Positions 10,479 through 21,289 of a DNA stretch of 64,000 bases are shown here, in pieces. Below the pieces are notes generated by a model. It did no database searches. It was not told the DNA's origin and saw only the letters and a program-made list of their open reading frames with translations. The stretch is from NCBI RefSeq assembly GCF_024730785.1, contig NZ_CP102830.1, forward strand, positions 3,286,001 to 3,350,000. Reading direction: 5' to 3'. The DNA comes from Pseudomonas sp. LS44 (GTDB lineage: Bacteria > Pseudomonadota > Gammaproteobacteria > Pseudomonadales > Pseudomonadaceae). Within the stretch, counting starts at the first letter, position 1; each line of letters begins with the position of its first letter. The position numbers and the translations under genes are program-made.

Positions 10479-11945
10479 GTGCTCAAAGCACTCAAGAAAA
10501 TGTTTGGCAAGGGCGAAGGCGAACAGCCGGCGTCCGCCCCGGTTTCCGGCTCTTCCGCATCTGCTAGCGTCGACAGCAGCGAAACCCGCTCCCGCAAGCC
10601 GCGAGCCGACAAGCCGGCCCGCGTGGCCAAGCCACGCGAAGCGACCAGCGAGCTCGAGCAGACGGAGCCTAGCGAATCCGCCCCAGCCGCCAAACCGCGT
10701 CGCGAGCGCCTGGCCAAACCGCCGGTCAGCACCTGGAAGCTGGAAGACTTCGCGATCGAACCGCAGGAAGGCAAAACGCGTTTCCACGATTTCCGCCTCG
10801 CTCCCGAGTTGATGCATGCCCTGCACGACCTGGGTTTCCCCTACTGCACGCCGATCCAGGCCGGGGTCCTCGGCTTCACCCTCAAGGGCCAGGACGCCAT
10901 TGGTCGCGCCCAGACCGGCACCGGCAAGACGGCCGCGTTCCTCATTTCGATCATCACCCAGCTGCTGCAAACCCCGCCGCCGAAAGAGCGCTACATGGGC
11001 GAGCCGCGTGCACTGATCATCGCGCCAACCCGCGAACTGGTGGTGCAGATCGCCAAAGACGCCGAAACGCTGACCAAGTACACCGGCCTCAACGTGATGA
11101 GCTTCGTCGGCGGTATGGATTTCGATAAACAGCTGCGCCAGCTCGAAACGCGCTTCTGCGACATCCTCGTGGCCACGCCTGGCCGTCTGCTCGACTTCAA
11201 TCAGCGCGGCGAAGTGCACTTGGACATGGTCGAAGTGATGGTCCTCGACGAAGCCGACCGCATGCTCGACATGGGCTTCATCCCGCAGGTTCGGCAGATC
11301 ATTCGCCAGACCCCGCCGAAGAGCGAGCGCCAGACGCTGCTGTTCTCCGCGACCTTCACCGAAGACGTGATGAACCTCGCCAAGCAATGGACCACCGACC
11401 CGGCCATTGTCGAAATCGAGCCGGAAAACGTCGCCAGCGATACCGTCGAACAGCATGTCTATGCGGTCGCCGGCAGCGACAAGTACAAGCTGCTGTACAA
11501 CCTGATCACCCAGAACGACTGGACCCGGGTAATGGTCTTCGCCAACCGCAAGGATGAAGTGCGGCGCATCGAAGAGCGCCTGGTGCGCGACGGCGTGAGC
11601 GCCGCGCAGATGTCTGGCGATGTGCCGCAGCACAAACGAATCAAGACCCTCGAAGGCTTCCGGGAAGGCAAGATTCGCGTGTTGGTGGCCACCGATGTTG
11701 CCGGTCGCGGCATCCACATCGACGGCATCAGCCACGTGATCAACTTCACCCTGCCGGAAGTGCCGGACGACTATGTGCACCGCATCGGCCGTACCGGTCG
11801 CGCGGGCGCCAGCGGCACCTCGATCAGCTTCGCCGGCGAGGACGATGCCTTCGCCCTGCCGCCGATCGAAGCGCTGCTCGGGCGCAAGATCAACTGCGAG
11901 TACCCGTCAGTCGAACTGCTCCAGGCCGTGCCGCACAAGCGCTGA
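10479..11945 (+). CDS. rhlB: DEAD-box ATP-dependent RNA helicase RhlB
   Basis: RNA helicase of 488 residues that unwinds structured RNA and in many proteobacteria works with the RNA-degradation machinery. A low-complexity Ala/Ser/Lys/Arg/Pro-rich extension fills residues 1–85. The helicase core then shows the Q motif (GFPYCTPIQ), motif [31 protein letters not shown], and motif [10 protein letters not shown]. The start is GTG at 10479 ([11 protein letters not shown] follows). The extended N-terminus and position after the esterase/ligase genes match Pseudomonas RhlB (PA3861-like). Confidence 0.93.
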   Translation: MLKALKKMFGKGEGEQPASAPVSGSSASASVDSSETRSRKPRADKPARVAKPREATSELEQTEPSESAPAAKPRRERLAKPPVSTWKLEDFAIEPQEGKTRFHDFRLAPELMHALHDLGFPYCTPIQAGVLGFTLKGQDAIGRAQTGTGKTAAFLISIITQLLQTPPPKERYMGEPRALIIAPTRELVVQIAKDAETLTKYTGLNVMSFVGGMDFDKQLRQLETRFCDILVATPGRLLDFNQRGEVHLDMVEVMVLDEADRMLDMGFIPQVRQIIRQTPPKSERQTLLFSATFTEDVMNLAKQWTTDPAIVEIEPENVASDTVEQHVYAVAGSDKYKLLYNLITQNDWTRVMVFANRKDEVRRIEERLVRDGVSAAQMSGDVPQHKRIKTLEGFREGKIRVLVATDVAGRGIHIDGISHVINFTLPEVPDDYVHRIGRTGRAGASGTSISFAGEDDAFALPPIEALLGRKINCEYPSVELLQAVPHKR

Positions 11946-11963
11946 TCGGCAAGTGAGAAAGAG

Positions 11964-11996
11964 AAAAGGCGAAGCCACTGGGCTTCGCCTTTTTTG
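11964..11996 (+). terminator. Rho-independent terminator of rhlB
   Basis: A 13-bp GC-rich stem (AAAAGGCGAAGCC paired with its complement) with loop ACTG runs directly into six T residues, 20 bases after the rhlB stop. This is a textbook intrinsic terminator. Confidence 0.92.
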
Positions 11997-12277
11997 TTGG
12001 GCTGGCGATCATCGGGGTATCGCCAGGCTCAAGCTGTAGGGCGTACTCGCGCAGCAGTACGCCGCGATGTCGGCCCTGACAATTCGGCGGACTGTTCGCT
12101 GCGCTCCTGAGCCGCCGGCGCTCCGGTCCGCCCTACGCTGCTGAGCACCGCGATACCCATCGGCATACATTGATGGGTATCGTCGCTGCGCTCCTCGACC
12201 CTTCCTACAAATCCATCCATTCTAGGAATAACCGTTAGCGCCAGAATCTCCTATCACCCTGGGCAATGGAGGCCCGT
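11997..12277. other. Intergenic region with short repeats
   Basis: About 280 bp between the rhlB terminator and the next gene. It contains fragments of the GATGGGTATCG…CGCTCGACCC-type repeat (near 12172–12200) and other palindromic pieces that recur in the window. No gene was seen; the promoter of the membrane-protein gene is presumably here. Confidence 0.4.
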
Positions 12278-13318
12278 ATGACCCTGAAACTCGACGCCCA
12301 AGACTTCGCCCGCGCCGTCAGCGCCGGCGTGCTGCAACCCGGCCAAGACCGCACCCTGTTGGAGTTCTTCAGCCAGCAACCAGAGACCCGCGCCAGCTTC
12401 CAGCTCGCGCATATCGCCTACTATTTCGGCGCGCTGCTGATCATGGGCGCCATGGGCTGGTTGCTCACCGAAGCCTGGATGGATATCGGCGAACTCGCCC
12501 TGCTGGCGATCGCGCTCATCTACATGCTGCTGTTTACCGTCACCGGGGTAAGTCTGTGGAAACGCGGCCAGAGGATTCCCGGCGGCTTGCTCGGCGCCGT
12601 GGCGGTCAGCCTGACGCCGCTGGCGGTATTCGCCGTCGAGCGACTGACCGGCTTATGGCCGCTGGACGATGGCCAGCAGGATTTCCACGACTACTACGTC
12701 TACGTGCGCGGCGGCTGGCTGGCGATGGAGGTCGCCACCGTACTGGTCGGCCTGCTGATGCTGCGGTTGCTGCCCTTCCCGTTCATCGTCATGCCGATCG
12801 CTATAGCGCTGTGGTTCATGTCCATGGACCTCACCGAGCTGGTGTATGGCGGTATCTTCGATTGGGATCAGCGGCGCTGGATCTCCCTGTGGTTCGGCCT
12901 AGCCCTGCTGCTGGTCAGCCTGCTGGTGGATGGCCGCAGCCGCCAGGATTTCGCCTTCTGGGGCTACTTCGCCGGCCTGCTGGCGTTCTGGGGCGGATTG
13001 AGCCTGATGGACAGCGGCAGCGAGCTGGGCAAAGCACTGTATTGCCTGATCAATCTCGGCCTAATGGCGATTGCGGTGTTGCTACGCCGGCCGCTGTTCA
13101 TGGTCTTCGGCGCACTCGGCGTGGCCGGCTACCTGGGCCATCTTTCTTACACGGTGTTCCGTGATTCGCTGCTGTTTCCGATTGTGCTGACCCTCATCGG
13201 TTTGGCCTTGATTGGCCTCGGACTGGTCTACCAGAAACGTCGGGATGCCCTCACTCAAGGCCTGCGCGCACGTCTGCCCAACAGTTTGCTGAACTATCTG
13301 CCGGCCCTGCGTCGTTAA
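12278..13318 (+). CDS. Polytopic membrane protein, DUF2157-like
   Basis: Integral inner-membrane protein of 346 residues with about nine to ten hydrophobic segments and a short cytoplasmic N-terminus (TLKLDAQDFARAVSAGVLQPGQ) resembling the membrane proteins called DUF2157. No catalytic motif is visible and the function is unknown. The ATG at 12278 is five bases after a GGAGG, so I prefer it to the ATG at 12266, which overlaps that site. It is the last gene before the alginate promoter region and reads in the same direction. Confidence 0.7.
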   Translation: MTLKLDAQDFARAVSAGVLQPGQDRTLLEFFSQQPETRASFQLAHIAYYFGALLIMGAMGWLLTEAWMDIGELALLAIALIYMLLFTVTGVSLWKRGQRIPGGLLGAVAVSLTPLAVFAVERLTGLWPLDDGQQDFHDYYVYVRGGWLAMEVATVLVGLLMLRLLPFPFIVMPIAIALWFMSMDLTELVYGGIFDWDQRRWISLWFGLALLLVSLLVDGRSRQDFAFWGYFAGLLAFWGGLSLMDSGSELGKALYCLINLGLMAIAVLLRRPLFMVFGALGVAGYLGHLSYTVFRDSLLFPIVLTLIGLALIGLGLVYQKRRDALTQGLRARLPNSLLNYLPALRR

Positions 13319-13651
13319 CGCACCTAAACCAGGCAGCCGATAACGGGCCAGGTTGCCTGCTTAAACCTGCGCTTCACGCCAAAAAACCGGTGAAGCGCCA
13401 GCCTGAAATCGGCAATAAGCCGGTGCAATCACACACCGGTTGTCCCCGATTCATCTGTGCGCCTCTCAAACCCGCCTCGCACTCTGGCAAATTTGCCAAT
13501 TATTTATCGGAAAACTTTTTCGCGCCGCCAATACTGGCAAATAGTCACCACGCGCAAACTAAGCCTGTTGTCATACGGCCTCCAGCGCAATGGCCATTAA
13601 TATGAAATTACTTATTCCATTAAATTTTTACCGGTAGCGCCTAGCAAGTCT

Positions 13652-13660
13652 GACGAACGG
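13652..13660 (-). promoter_or_regulatory. Putative AlgR binding site, copy 1
   Basis: GACGAACGG is the exact reverse complement of the AlgR core CCGTTCGTC known from P. aeruginosa algD. It ends four bases before the putative AlgU −35 box, similar to the promoter-proximal AlgR site of P. aeruginosa algD. A 9-mer can occur by chance, but its placement is persuasive. No equivalent was found in front of algD copy 2. Confidence 0.55.
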
Positions 13661-13664
13661 TTAG

Positions 13665-13692
13665 GAACTATCGTTTAAAAAACCCGCTCATA
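13665..13692 (+). promoter_or_regulatory. Putative AlgU (sigma-22/RpoE-type) promoter, copy 1
   Basis: GAACTA at 13665–13670 and TCATA at 13688–13692 are separated by 17 bases. This follows the AlgU pattern GAACTT-N16/17-TCtgA, and the P. aeruginosa algD promoter uses the same spacing. The match is imperfect at the last −35 base. Confidence 0.5.
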
Positions 13693-14090
13693 GCCCCGTA
13701 ACAAGTTTCAACAGCGGCAAACAAAGTGTCATTGCCAAACTTCTGAAGCCAACCTTAGAAGTCCCCAGGATTGGTTACTGAATCTGCTCCAGGTAATAGC
13801 ACTTTGATAAGGCAGATAGTCTTCTGGATATCTGTAGAAGTTCGGTATCAATGCACCAAAGCAGCACCACAAGCAGGATATACGCGGCATTACGCCCAGT
13901 ACCGGGCCGCTCTGCCGCTTTTCGGGGCAACTCTCCTAATAACATGCCCAATTTGAGCGCCACAATTCATGGCACTCCAAAATTATTATGCCTGCGCTCG
14001 GCCAATTAATATGGAGCCGAGTGCCACCAAGGCGCCGGAAAGTATAAATCCGGCATATTTAGCGGCGTGATAAACGAACAGGTGAATACA

Positions 14091-15401
14091 ATGCGTATTA
14101 GCATTTTTGGTCTTGGCTATGTCGGTGCAGTATGTGCCGGTTGCCTCTCTGCACGTGGTCATGATGTGGTCGGCGTGGATATATCCGCGGCCAAGATCGA
14201 CCTGATCAACAGTGGCAAATCGCCAATCGTTGAACCGGGTCTGGAAGAACTTCTGCAACAGGGTATCGCCAACGGAAAACTGCGCGGCACCACCGATGTC
14301 GCCGAGGCGATCCGCGATAGCGAACTGTCGATGCTCTGCGTCGGCACGCCGAGCAAGAAGAACGGCGATCTGGAACTCGATTACATCGAATCGGTATGCC
14401 GCCAGATCGGTCTGGTTCTGCGCAGCAAGACCGAACGCCACACCGTCGTGGTGCGCAGCACCGTGTTGCCGGGCACCGTGAAGAACGTGGTAATCCCGAT
14501 TCTCGAAGACTGCTCGGGCAAGAAAGCCGGGGTCGATTTCGGCGTCGCGGTCAACCCGGAATTCCTCCGTGAAAGCACCGCGATCCAGGACTACGACTTC
14601 CCGCCGATGACCGTCATCGGCGAGCTGGATAGCCGTTCGGGCGACGCCCTGGAATCCCTCTACGCAGAACTCGACGCACCGATCATCCGCAAGGACATCG
14701 AAGTCGCCGAGATGATCAAGTACACCTGCAACGTCTGGCACGCCACCAAGGTGACCTTCGCCAACGAGATCGGCAACATCGCCAAGGCGGTCGGTGTCGA
14801 TGGTCGCGAAGTGATGGACGTGGTCTGCCAGGACCACAAGCTCAATCTCTCCAAGTACTACATGCGCCCCGGCTTCGCCTTCGGCGGCTCGTGCCTGCCC
14901 AAGGACGTGCGCGCCCTCAACTACCGGGCCAGCCAGCTGGACGTCGAAGCGCCGCTGATCGGCTCGCTGATGCGTAGCAACGTCGCCCAGGTGCAGAACG
15001 CTTTCGAGCTGATTTCCAGCCACGACAAGCGCCGCGTCGCCCTGCTCGGCCTGAGCTTCAAGGCCGGCACCGACGACCTGCGCGAAAGCCCGCTGGTAGA
15101 GCTGGCCGAGATGCTCATCGGCAAGGGCTTCGACCTGCGCATCTACGATCGCAACGTCGAATACGCCCGGGTCCACGGCGCCAACAAGGACTACATCGAA
15201 TCGAAGATTCCACATGTGTCGTCCTTACTCGACAGCGATCTGGACGGCGTGATCGAGCGCTCCGACATCATCGTGCTAGGCAATGGCGACGAACGCTTCC
15301 GCGCCCTCGCCGATCAGGTGCCGGCCGGCAAACAGATCGTCGATCTGGTCGGTTTCATGGCCCACACCACTCGTAGCGGAAGTGAAGGCATCTGCTGGTA
15401 G
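14091..15401 (+). CDS. algD: GDP-mannose 6-dehydrogenase AlgD, alginate operon copy 1
   Basis: Cytosolic NAD-dependent enzyme that oxidises GDP-mannose twice to GDP-mannuronic acid, the committed alginate precursor. 436 residues, the exact family length. The N-terminus has the Rossmann motif GLGYVGAVCAG. The catalytic Cys falls at residue 268 in GFAFGGSCLPKD, the same number as in P. aeruginosa AlgD, which confirms the ATG at 14091 over an upstream in-frame start at 14067. A 226-bp gap separates it from alg8. Compared with copy 2 the protein is about 90% identical by eye, with most changes clustered around residues 95–120. Confidence 0.97.
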   Translation: MRISIFGLGYVGAVCAGCLSARGHDVVGVDISAAKIDLINSGKSPIVEPGLEELLQQGIANGKLRGTTDVAEAIRDSELSMLCVGTPSKKNGDLELDYIESVCRQIGLVLRSKTERHTVVVRSTVLPGTVKNVVIPILEDCSGKKAGVDFGVAVNPEFLRESTAIQDYDFPPMTVIGELDSRSGDALESLYAELDAPIIRKDIEVAEMIKYTCNVWHATKVTFANEIGNIAKAVGVDGREVMDVVCQDHKLNLSKYYMRPGFAFGGSCLPKDVRALNYRASQLDVEAPLIGSLMRSNVAQVQNAFELISSHDKRRVALLGLSFKAGTDDLRESPLVELAEMLIGKGFDLRIYDRNVEYARVHGANKDYIESKIPHVSSLLDSDLDGVIERSDIIVLGNGDERFRALADQVPAGKQIVDLVGFMAHTTRSGSEGICW

Positions 15402-15627
15402 CAGCCGATGACCGACTAGAAAGACCCCGGTCCGTCGCCTGGCACCGCCAGGCAGCATCGACAGGCCGTTAGTTCCGCCGACGCCCGTGGCGCACCGCAA
15501 CGCTCGGATCACGCCGGCGGAACCTTGGATTACCTGCCTTATACCTGCGCACAGCCGTAGCCATGTGGGCGCTTATCGCGCCCCACCGCCACAGGTTTGT
15601 CCGCATTTGCTGATGGATTGGAGACGA

Positions 15628-17109
15628 ATGGATAGGCTCAAGCAGGCGTTTGCCGAAACTGCCGGATGGCTGTTCTACCTCAGCGTGCTGATGGTGCTCG
15701 CCCTGGCATTGCCTCGCACGCTCTTCGACCCGGATTCGAAAGACTTCATCTTGCTAATCGGCGCGGTCGGCATCTGGCGCTATTCCATGGGCGCCGCCCA
15801 TTTCCTGCGCGGCGTGTTGTTCCTCTACATCGTCTACCCGCACTACCGCCGCAAGGTACGAAAACTCGGCAGGGATGCCGACCCTTCTCACGTATTCCTG
15901 ATGGTCACCAGCTTTCGCATCGACGCACTGACCACCGCCATGGTCTATCGCTCGGTGATCGAGGAAGCCATCGACTGCGGCTTCCCGACCACCGTGGTGT
16001 GCTCGATCGTCGAGCGCTCCGATGAGCTGCTGGTGAAGTCCCTGTGGGCCAAGTACCAACCGCCAGAACGGGTCAAGCTGGACTTCGTGCGCATCGCCGG
16101 CACCGGCAAGCGCGATGGTCTGGCCAACGGTTTCCGCGCCATCTCCCGGCACATGCCGGATGAAAACGCTGTGGTCGCGGTTATCGACGGCGACAGCGTG
16201 CTCGAGCGGCATACCGTCAAGCGCACCGTGCCGTGGTTCAAGCTGTTCCCGAATGTCGGCGGGCTGACCACCAACGAGTTCTGCGAGGTGCGCGGCAGCT
16301 ACGTCATGAGCGAATGGCACAAGCTGCGCTTCGCCCAGCGGCACCTGAACATGTGCTCGATGGCCCTCTCCAAGCGGGTGCTGACCATGACCGGGCGCAT
16401 GTCGGTATTCCGCGCCAGCGTGGTAACCAACCCCGAGTTCATCGCCGATGTCGAAAGCGATCACCTCGAACACTGGCGTCTGGGGCGTTTCCGCTTCCTC
16501 ACCGGCGACGACAAGTCCAGCTGGTTCAGCCTGATGCGCCTGGGCTACGACACCTTCTACGTGCCGGACGCCGCGATCAACACGGTCGAGCATCCGCCGG
16601 AGAAAAGCTTCATCAAGGCCAGCCGCAAGCTGATGTTCCGCTGGTACGGCAACAACCTGCGGCAGAACTCGCGGGCCATGAAACTCGGCCCGAAACGCCT
16701 CGGCGCGTTCACCAGCGTGGTGTTGTTCGACCAGCGCGTGTCGATGTGGACCTGCCTGCTCGGCCTGACCGTGGCGATCATCGCCAGCATCAAATACAGC
16801 ATTGCGTATTTGCTGATCTACCTGCTGTGGATCGGCATCACCCGGTTGGTCCTGACCCTGCTGCTGTCGGTCACCGGCCACCGCATCGGACCGGCCTACC
16901 CGGTCATCCTCTATTACAACCAGATCGTCGGCGCCTTGGTGAAGATCTACGTGTTCTTCCGCCTCGACCAGCAGTCCTGGACGCGCCAGCCGACCAAGCT
17001 CACCCGCGACCTCGCCAGCTTCCAACGCTGGTTCAACACCTGGTCGTCACGCTCCATGACCTTCTCGGCTGCCAGCGTGTTTATCGCCACGCTGCTGCTC
17101 GTGGTCTGA
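15628..17109 (+). CDS. alg8: Alginate polymerase glycosyltransferase Alg8, copy 1
   Basis: Inner-membrane family-2 glycosyltransferase that polymerises GDP-mannuronate to polymannuronate and passes it to the periplasm together with Alg44. 493 residues, with paired N-terminal hydrophobic segments, a cytosolic GT domain ([37 protein letters not shown] as the RW of QxxRW) and further C-terminal membrane segments. The ATG at 15628 follows GGAGACGA. Upstream in-frame codons from 15487 read into the algD–alg8 gap and are not used. Confidence 0.95.
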   Translation: MDRLKQAFAETAGWLFYLSVLMVLALALPRTLFDPDSKDFILLIGAVGIWRYSMGAAHFLRGVLFLYIVYPHYRRKVRKLGRDADPSHVFLMVTSFRIDALTTAMVYRSVIEEAIDCGFPTTVVCSIVERSDELLVKSLWAKYQPPERVKLDFVRIAGTGKRDGLANGFRAISRHMPDENAVVAVIDGDSVLERHTVKRTVPWFKLFPNVGGLTTNEFCEVRGSYVMSEWHKLRFAQRHLNMCSMALSKRVLTMTGRMSVFRASVVTNPEFIADVESDHLEHWRLGRFRFLTGDDKSSWFSLMRLGYDTFYVPDAAINTVEHPPEKSFIKASRKLMFRWYGNNLRQNSRAMKLGPKRLGAFTSVVLFDQRVSMWTCLLGLTVAIIASIKYSIAYLLIYLLWIGITRLVLTLLLSVTGHRIGPAYPVILYYNQIVGALVKIYVFFRLDQQSWTRQPTKLTRDLASFQRWFNTWSSRSMTFSAASVFIATLLLVV

Positions 17110-17143
17110 GCCAACCCGAATGGAATTGAGTAGGAAAACCGCC

Positions 17144-18310
17144 ATGAATACAGCTCTGAACGTCAATGTCGTGCATGAATCGGAAACCCAGCGCCAACAC
17201 GCCCGGGTAAAAATCCCGGCCAAGATCCGCTTTGCCGGACGCAACCGTGAAGTGGTCGAACAGACCCTGCTGGATATCTCTGCCGGTGGCTTCGGCTACG
17301 CCGCGCCGAAGATTCCCGTGCAGGTCGGCGACTACCATCGCGGCAAGCTGATGTTCTCCATCGACAACCTCAGCCTGGGCCTGGAAATCGAATTCCAGGT
17401 CCGCTCGGTCGACCAGCAGAACGGCCGGATCGGCTGCCAATTCCACAATCTGCAGGGGCGGGAAATCGCCACCCTGCGCCAGTTGATCACCGCGCACCTG
17501 TCCGGTGAGCTGGTCAGCGTCGGCGAATTGCTCAGCACCCTGCAGCGCGACAACTTCACCAAACCGCGCAAGGACAAGGCCGGTGGCGGCATGGGCGTGA
17601 TGTCGCGCCTGCGCGCCGTGACCGTGAGCTTCGGGGTGCTGTTGATCGGCGCCGGCGCTTTCGCCTTCATTAGCAAATCTTTGTACGACGTGTACTTCGT
17701 CAGCCACGCCCAGTCGGCGCTGGTCAGCATGCCCGGGATGCAGGTCAGCATGCCGCGCGAAGGCACCGTGCAAAGCCTGATCGGCGCAGACGGCGTAGTC
17801 AGCAAGGGCGCGCCGATCGCCACCTTCAGCGCCTCGATGCTGGAAATGCTCAAGGGTCATCTGCAAGACAGCGACCTGCAGCCCGCCAAGCTCGAAGAGC
17901 TGTTCGACAAACAAATGAAGGGCACCCTGACCAGCCCGTGCGACTGCACGCTGATACGCCAGGTGGTTGCCGACGGCCAGTACGCCAGCAAGGGCGACGT
18001 GATCTTCCAGCTCGCCACGCGCGGCAGCCAGGCAACCATCGAAGCGCGCTTCCCCTACGCCAAATTCAACGACATCCAGCCCGGCACCCGGGTCAGCTTC
18101 GTGGTCGCCGGTGATGGCCAGAGCCGCGACGGCAAGATCGTCAGCAGCAGCCTGAACGACAACGCCGCCCTGTCGACCGACGTGCGCGTGCAGATCAAGC
18201 CCGACCAGCCGCTGGACAACGCCCTCGCCGGCCGCCCGGTGGAAGTCAGCGCCAGCCGTGGCCCGTCCCTCAACTGGCTGATCGACAAAGCCGTGGCAGC
18301 GGGGCTCTAA
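17144..18310 (+). CDS. alg44: Alginate co-polymerase Alg44 with PilZ c-di-GMP receptor domain, copy 1
   Basis: Inner-membrane co-polymerase of 388 residues: N-terminal cytosolic PilZ domain, one central membrane segment (about residues 163–183), and a periplasmic membrane-fusion-protein-like domain. The PilZ c-di-GMP contacts are intact: Arg17 and Arg21 in RQHAR, and Asp44/Ser46 in DISAGG. These numbers equal those reported for P. aeruginosa Alg44, which supports the ATG at 17144 rather than 17120. It should activate Alg8 when c-di-GMP is high. Confidence 0.95.
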   Translation: MNTALNVNVVHESETQRQHARVKIPAKIRFAGRNREVVEQTLLDISAGGFGYAAPKIPVQVGDYHRGKLMFSIDNLSLGLEIEFQVRSVDQQNGRIGCQFHNLQGREIATLRQLITAHLSGELVSVGELLSTLQRDNFTKPRKDKAGGGMGVMSRLRAVTVSFGVLLIGAGAFAFISKSLYDVYFVSHAQSALVSMPGMQVSMPREGTVQSLIGADGVVSKGAPIATFSASMLEMLKGHLQDSDLQPAKLEELFDKQMKGTLTSPCDCTLIRQVVADGQYASKGDVIFQLATRGSQATIEARFPYAKFNDIQPGTRVSFVVAGDGQSRDGKIVSSSLNDNAALSTDVRVQIKPDQPLDNALAGRPVEVSASRGPSLNWLIDKAVAAGL

Positions 18311-18312
18311 GC

Positions 18313-19755
18313 ATGACTGCGCAACCGCATTGCCTACTGCTACTCAGCGTCGCCGTAGCCATCGGCCTGACCGGTTGCGCCGGTCTGCCTGACCAACGCC
18401 TGGCCCAACAGGCCATGGCCCGTGGCGATACCGCGACCGCCGAGCAGAACTATCAGCAACTCGCCGACCTCGGCTACACCGAGGCGCAGGTCGGCATGGC
18501 CGATATCTATGTGGAAAGCGGCGATCCGGCGCAGTTGAACAAAGCCGAAGCCACCTATCGCCAGGCTGCCGAGCAGTCGCCACGCGCCGCCGCGCGCCTC
18601 GGCCGCCTGCTGGCCAGCAAACCGGGCGCCAGCGCCGCCGAGCATCAGGAAGCCGAAACGCTGCTCAAGCGCGCCGGAGCCGCCGGTGAGCTGAACACCC
18701 TGCTACCGCTGGCCCTGCTCTATCTGCAATACCCGCAGAGCTTTCCGCAGGTGAACGCGCAGCAACAGATCAGCCAGTGGCGCGCCGCCGGCCAGCCGCA
18801 GGCGGAGTTGGCGCAAGTGCTGCTGTATCGCAGCCAGGGCACCTACGACCAGCATCTCAACGAAATCGCCACGATCTGTCAGGCCGAGTTGGCGACCAAC
18901 GATTTCTGCTATGTCGAGCTGGCCACGGTGTTCCAGAAACGTGGCCAGACCGAGCCGCAGAAAGCCTTGATCGAGCGTCTGCATAGCGGCTGGAAGGCTG
19001 GCGCGATTGCACCGCAGCGACTCGATTCAGTGGCCGCGGTATTGGCCGACCCAGCTATTGGTACGCCCGATGCGAAAACCGCCCAGGGCCTGCTCGAAGA
19101 CATCGCCCCGAATTATCCGGCCGCCTGGGTGAGCCTCGCCCGCCTGCTCTACGACAACCCGGAGCTGGGCGACACCGAGCAGTTGATGGGTTATCTGGAC
19201 AAAGGCCGCACCGCCGCCCAGCCGCGCGCCGACCTGTTGCTCGGCAAGCTGTATTACGAAGGCAAGCTGGTCCCGCAGGACCCGTTCCAAGCCGAGAAAT
19301 ACCTGCTCAAGGCCGCAGCCGCCGGCGAGAGCGCCGCCGACTACTACCTCGGCCAGATCTACCGCCGCGGCTTCCTCGGCCAGGTCTATCCGGACAAAGC
19401 CCTGCAGCGCCTGCTGACCTCCGCCCGCGGTGGTCAGCCGAATGCCGACCTGGCCCTGGCCCAGCTGTACAGCCAGGGCCGCGGCATCCAGCCCGACCCG
19501 GTCAACGCCTACGTATTCAGCCAGCTCGCGCTGCTGAGCGGCAAACCCGAGGCCACGACCCTCGCCGCGCAGCTCACCGCGCAATTGCCGGCCGCCCAGC
19601 GCAGTCGAGCCGACAGCCTGTTGCAGGCTGAACGGCAGTTCCGAGGCACCCAGCCGAGCACTGCGCAAACCGCCGCGGTAGCCGCGGTTATCGATGCCGA
19701 CGACAGCGCTGAAGACGCGACTCCAGCGCCCAGCTCAGCCGCTTTGAAACCTTGA
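18313..19755 (+). CDS. algK: Alginate secretion TPR lipoprotein AlgK, copy 1
   Basis: Outer-membrane lipoprotein of 480 residues built of TPR/Sel1-like helical repeats. It helps AlgE insert and links it to the periplasmic complex. The lipobox is LTGC followed by AGLPDQRL after a hydrophobic signal. Repeat-like units include [21 protein letters not shown] and [15 protein letters not shown]. The tail (last ~35 residues) is Ala/Thr/Asp-rich and poorly conserved with copy 2. It begins two bases after alg44 ends, so translation is likely coupled. Confidence 0.95.
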   Translation: MTAQPHCLLLLSVAVAIGLTGCAGLPDQRLAQQAMARGDTATAEQNYQQLADLGYTEAQVGMADIYVESGDPAQLNKAEATYRQAAEQSPRAAARLGRLLASKPGASAAEHQEAETLLKRAGAAGELNTLLPLALLYLQYPQSFPQVNAQQQISQWRAAGQPQAELAQVLLYRSQGTYDQHLNEIATICQAELATNDFCYVELATVFQKRGQTEPQKALIERLHSGWKAGAIAPQRLDSVAAVLADPAIGTPDAKTAQGLLEDIAPNYPAAWVSLARLLYDNPELGDTEQLMGYLDKGRTAAQPRADLLLGKLYYEGKLVPQDPFQAEKYLLKAAAAGESAADYYLGQIYRRGFLGQVYPDKALQRLLTSARGGQPNADLALAQLYSQGRGIQPDPVNAYVFSQLALLSGKPEATTLAAQLTAQLPAAQRSRADSLLQAERQFRGTQPSTAQTAAVAAVIDADDSAEDATPAPSSAALKP

Positions 19756-19766
19756 AGGACGATCTG

Positions 19767-21272
19767 ATGAAACTGATGGACATGCCTATGAAACGCCCCT
19801 CCCCGCTCGGTAAGCATTTGCTAGGCAAGAGCGTGCTCGGCAAAACCCTGCTCGGCAGCACGCTGACCTTGCCGCTGCTCGCCAGCTCGGCCTGGGCCGT
19901 GCAGATGACCGACGACAGCTGGGGCCTGGATGTGAAGATCACCGCGCAGTCCGAAGACGACCGCGACCTCGGCACCCGCGACGGCGGCGACGTCAACGGC
20001 CTGGGCCTCGACGTGCGTCCGTGGGGCTACCTCAAGCGTGGCGACTGGAGTGCCTTCGCCATGGGCCAGGCGGTCACCGCCACCGACATCATCGAAACCG
20101 ACACCCTGCAATCCGACGATCTCAGCGCCGACGACAGCAGCGACAACGGCCGCCAGCCGGACAAGAGCTACCTGGCGCTGCGCGAGTTCTGGGTCGGCTA
20201 TTCCGGCCTTACCGCCTACCCCGGCGAAGAACTGCGTTTCGGCCGCCAGCGCCTGCGCAGCGACGACGGCATGTGGCGCGACAGCAACATCGAGGCACTC
20301 AACTGGAGCTTCGACACCACCTTGCTGCGCGCCCATCTTGGCGCGGCGCAACGCTTCAGCGAGTACCGCACCGACATCGACGACCTGGCCCCGGAAGACG
20401 AGGATCGCCTGCACCTGTTCGGCGATATCGCCACGCAATGGACGCCGGGCCACTGGGCCGGCCTCAACCTGCACCACAGCCGCGACGACGGCAACCTCGA
20501 CCAGCCCGGTGAAGTCGTCGACCCGCTCGACAAGACCAGCACCGGCGATCTCACCTGGCTCGGCCTACAAGCCAATAGCGACGCCTACAACTCGCGCAAC
20601 ACCCAGCAACTCAACTACTGGGCCAGCGCGACCTGGCTGACCGGCGACCGCGAGCGCCTGACCAGCACCACCATCGGCGACGAGCGGATCGCCACCGGCA
20701 AGCAAAGCGGCGACGTCAACGCCTGGGGTACCGACCTTGGTCTGCGCTGGCGCTTCGACCCGAGCTGGCAGGCCGGTGTGGCCTATGCGCGCGGCAGTGG
20801 CGGCGGTGGCGATGACGGCGACGAGAACTTCCAGCAGACCGGCCTGGAGAGCAACCGCTCGACCTACACCGGCACCCGATCGCGCGTGCACCGTTTCGGC
20901 GAGGCATTCCGCGGCGAGCTGAGCAATCTGCAGAGCGCCACGCTGTTCGGCTCCTGGCAGCTGCGCGACGAGTACGACGCCAGCCTGGTTTACCACCGCT
21001 TCTGGCGGGTCGATGGCGACCAGCCGATCGGCGACAGCGGCATCACCGCGGCGATGCCCAACAACGACAAAGACGTGGGTCAGGAAGTCGACCTGATCGT
21101 CACCAAATACTTCAAAGAAGGCCTGCTGCCGGCGGCCATGAGCCAGGCGATCGACGAGCCGTCGGCGCTGGTGCGTTTCCGCGGCGGCGTGTTCAAGCCC
21201 GGCGACGCCTATGGCAGCCAGGCTGACTCGACGATGCATCGTGCCTTCGTCGACGTGATCTGGCGCTTCTGA
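19767..21272 (+). CDS. algE: Alginate outer-membrane porin AlgE, copy 1
   Basis: Outer-membrane beta-barrel (18 strands in the P. aeruginosa structure) through which alginate leaves the cell. 501 residues ending in an aromatic C-terminus (DVIWRF), the usual barrel-assembly signal. The signal region is unusually long and contains a short repeated pattern ([17 protein letters not shown]) before the cleavage site near SSAWA. I use the ATG at 19767, six bases after AAGGA; the ATG at 19788 would give a more standard signal peptide. The stop codon overlaps an ATG at 21272. Confidence 0.95.
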   Translation: MKLMDMPMKRPSPLGKHLLGKSVLGKTLLGSTLTLPLLASSAWAVQMTDDSWGLDVKITAQSEDDRDLGTRDGGDVNGLGLDVRPWGYLKRGDWSAFAMGQAVTATDIIETDTLQSDDLSADDSSDNGRQPDKSYLALREFWVGYSGLTAYPGEELRFGRQRLRSDDGMWRDSNIEALNWSFDTTLLRAHLGAAQRFSEYRTDIDDLAPEDEDRLHLFGDIATQWTPGHWAGLNLHHSRDDGNLDQPGEVVDPLDKTSTGDLTWLGLQANSDAYNSRNTQQLNYWASATWLTGDRERLTSTTIGDERIATGKQSGDVNAWGTDLGLRWRFDPSWQAGVAYARGSGGGGDDGDENFQQTGLESNRSTYTGTRSRVHRFGEAFRGELSNLQSATLFGSWQLRDEYDASLVYHRFWRVDGDQPIGDSGITAAMPNNDKDVGQEVDLIVTKYFKEGLLPAAMSQAIDEPSALVRFRGGVFKPGDAYGSQADSTMHRAFVDVIWRF

Positions 21273-21289
21273 TGCGGAGGACCGGCGAG

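Larger units (their letters stand above)
13319..14090 (+). promoter_or_regulatory. algD copy 1 upstream regulatory region
   Basis: A 770-bp stretch, AT-richer than its surroundings, with no credible gene. This is the typical large control region in front of algD, where AlgU, AlgR, AmrZ and other factors act in P. aeruginosa. I can support one AlgU-like promoter and one AlgR-box match (separate entries). The leader from the putative start site to the algD ATG would be about 390 nt, close to the long leader known for P. aeruginosa algD. The ribosome-binding site before the ATG at 14091 is weak (AGGTGA). Confidence 0.75.

Noticed and set aside
13390..13956. Short plus-strand frames of 60–70 codons upstream of algD copy 1
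   Set aside because: No ribosome-binding sites and no protein-like composition; the region is AT-rich and fits a control region.
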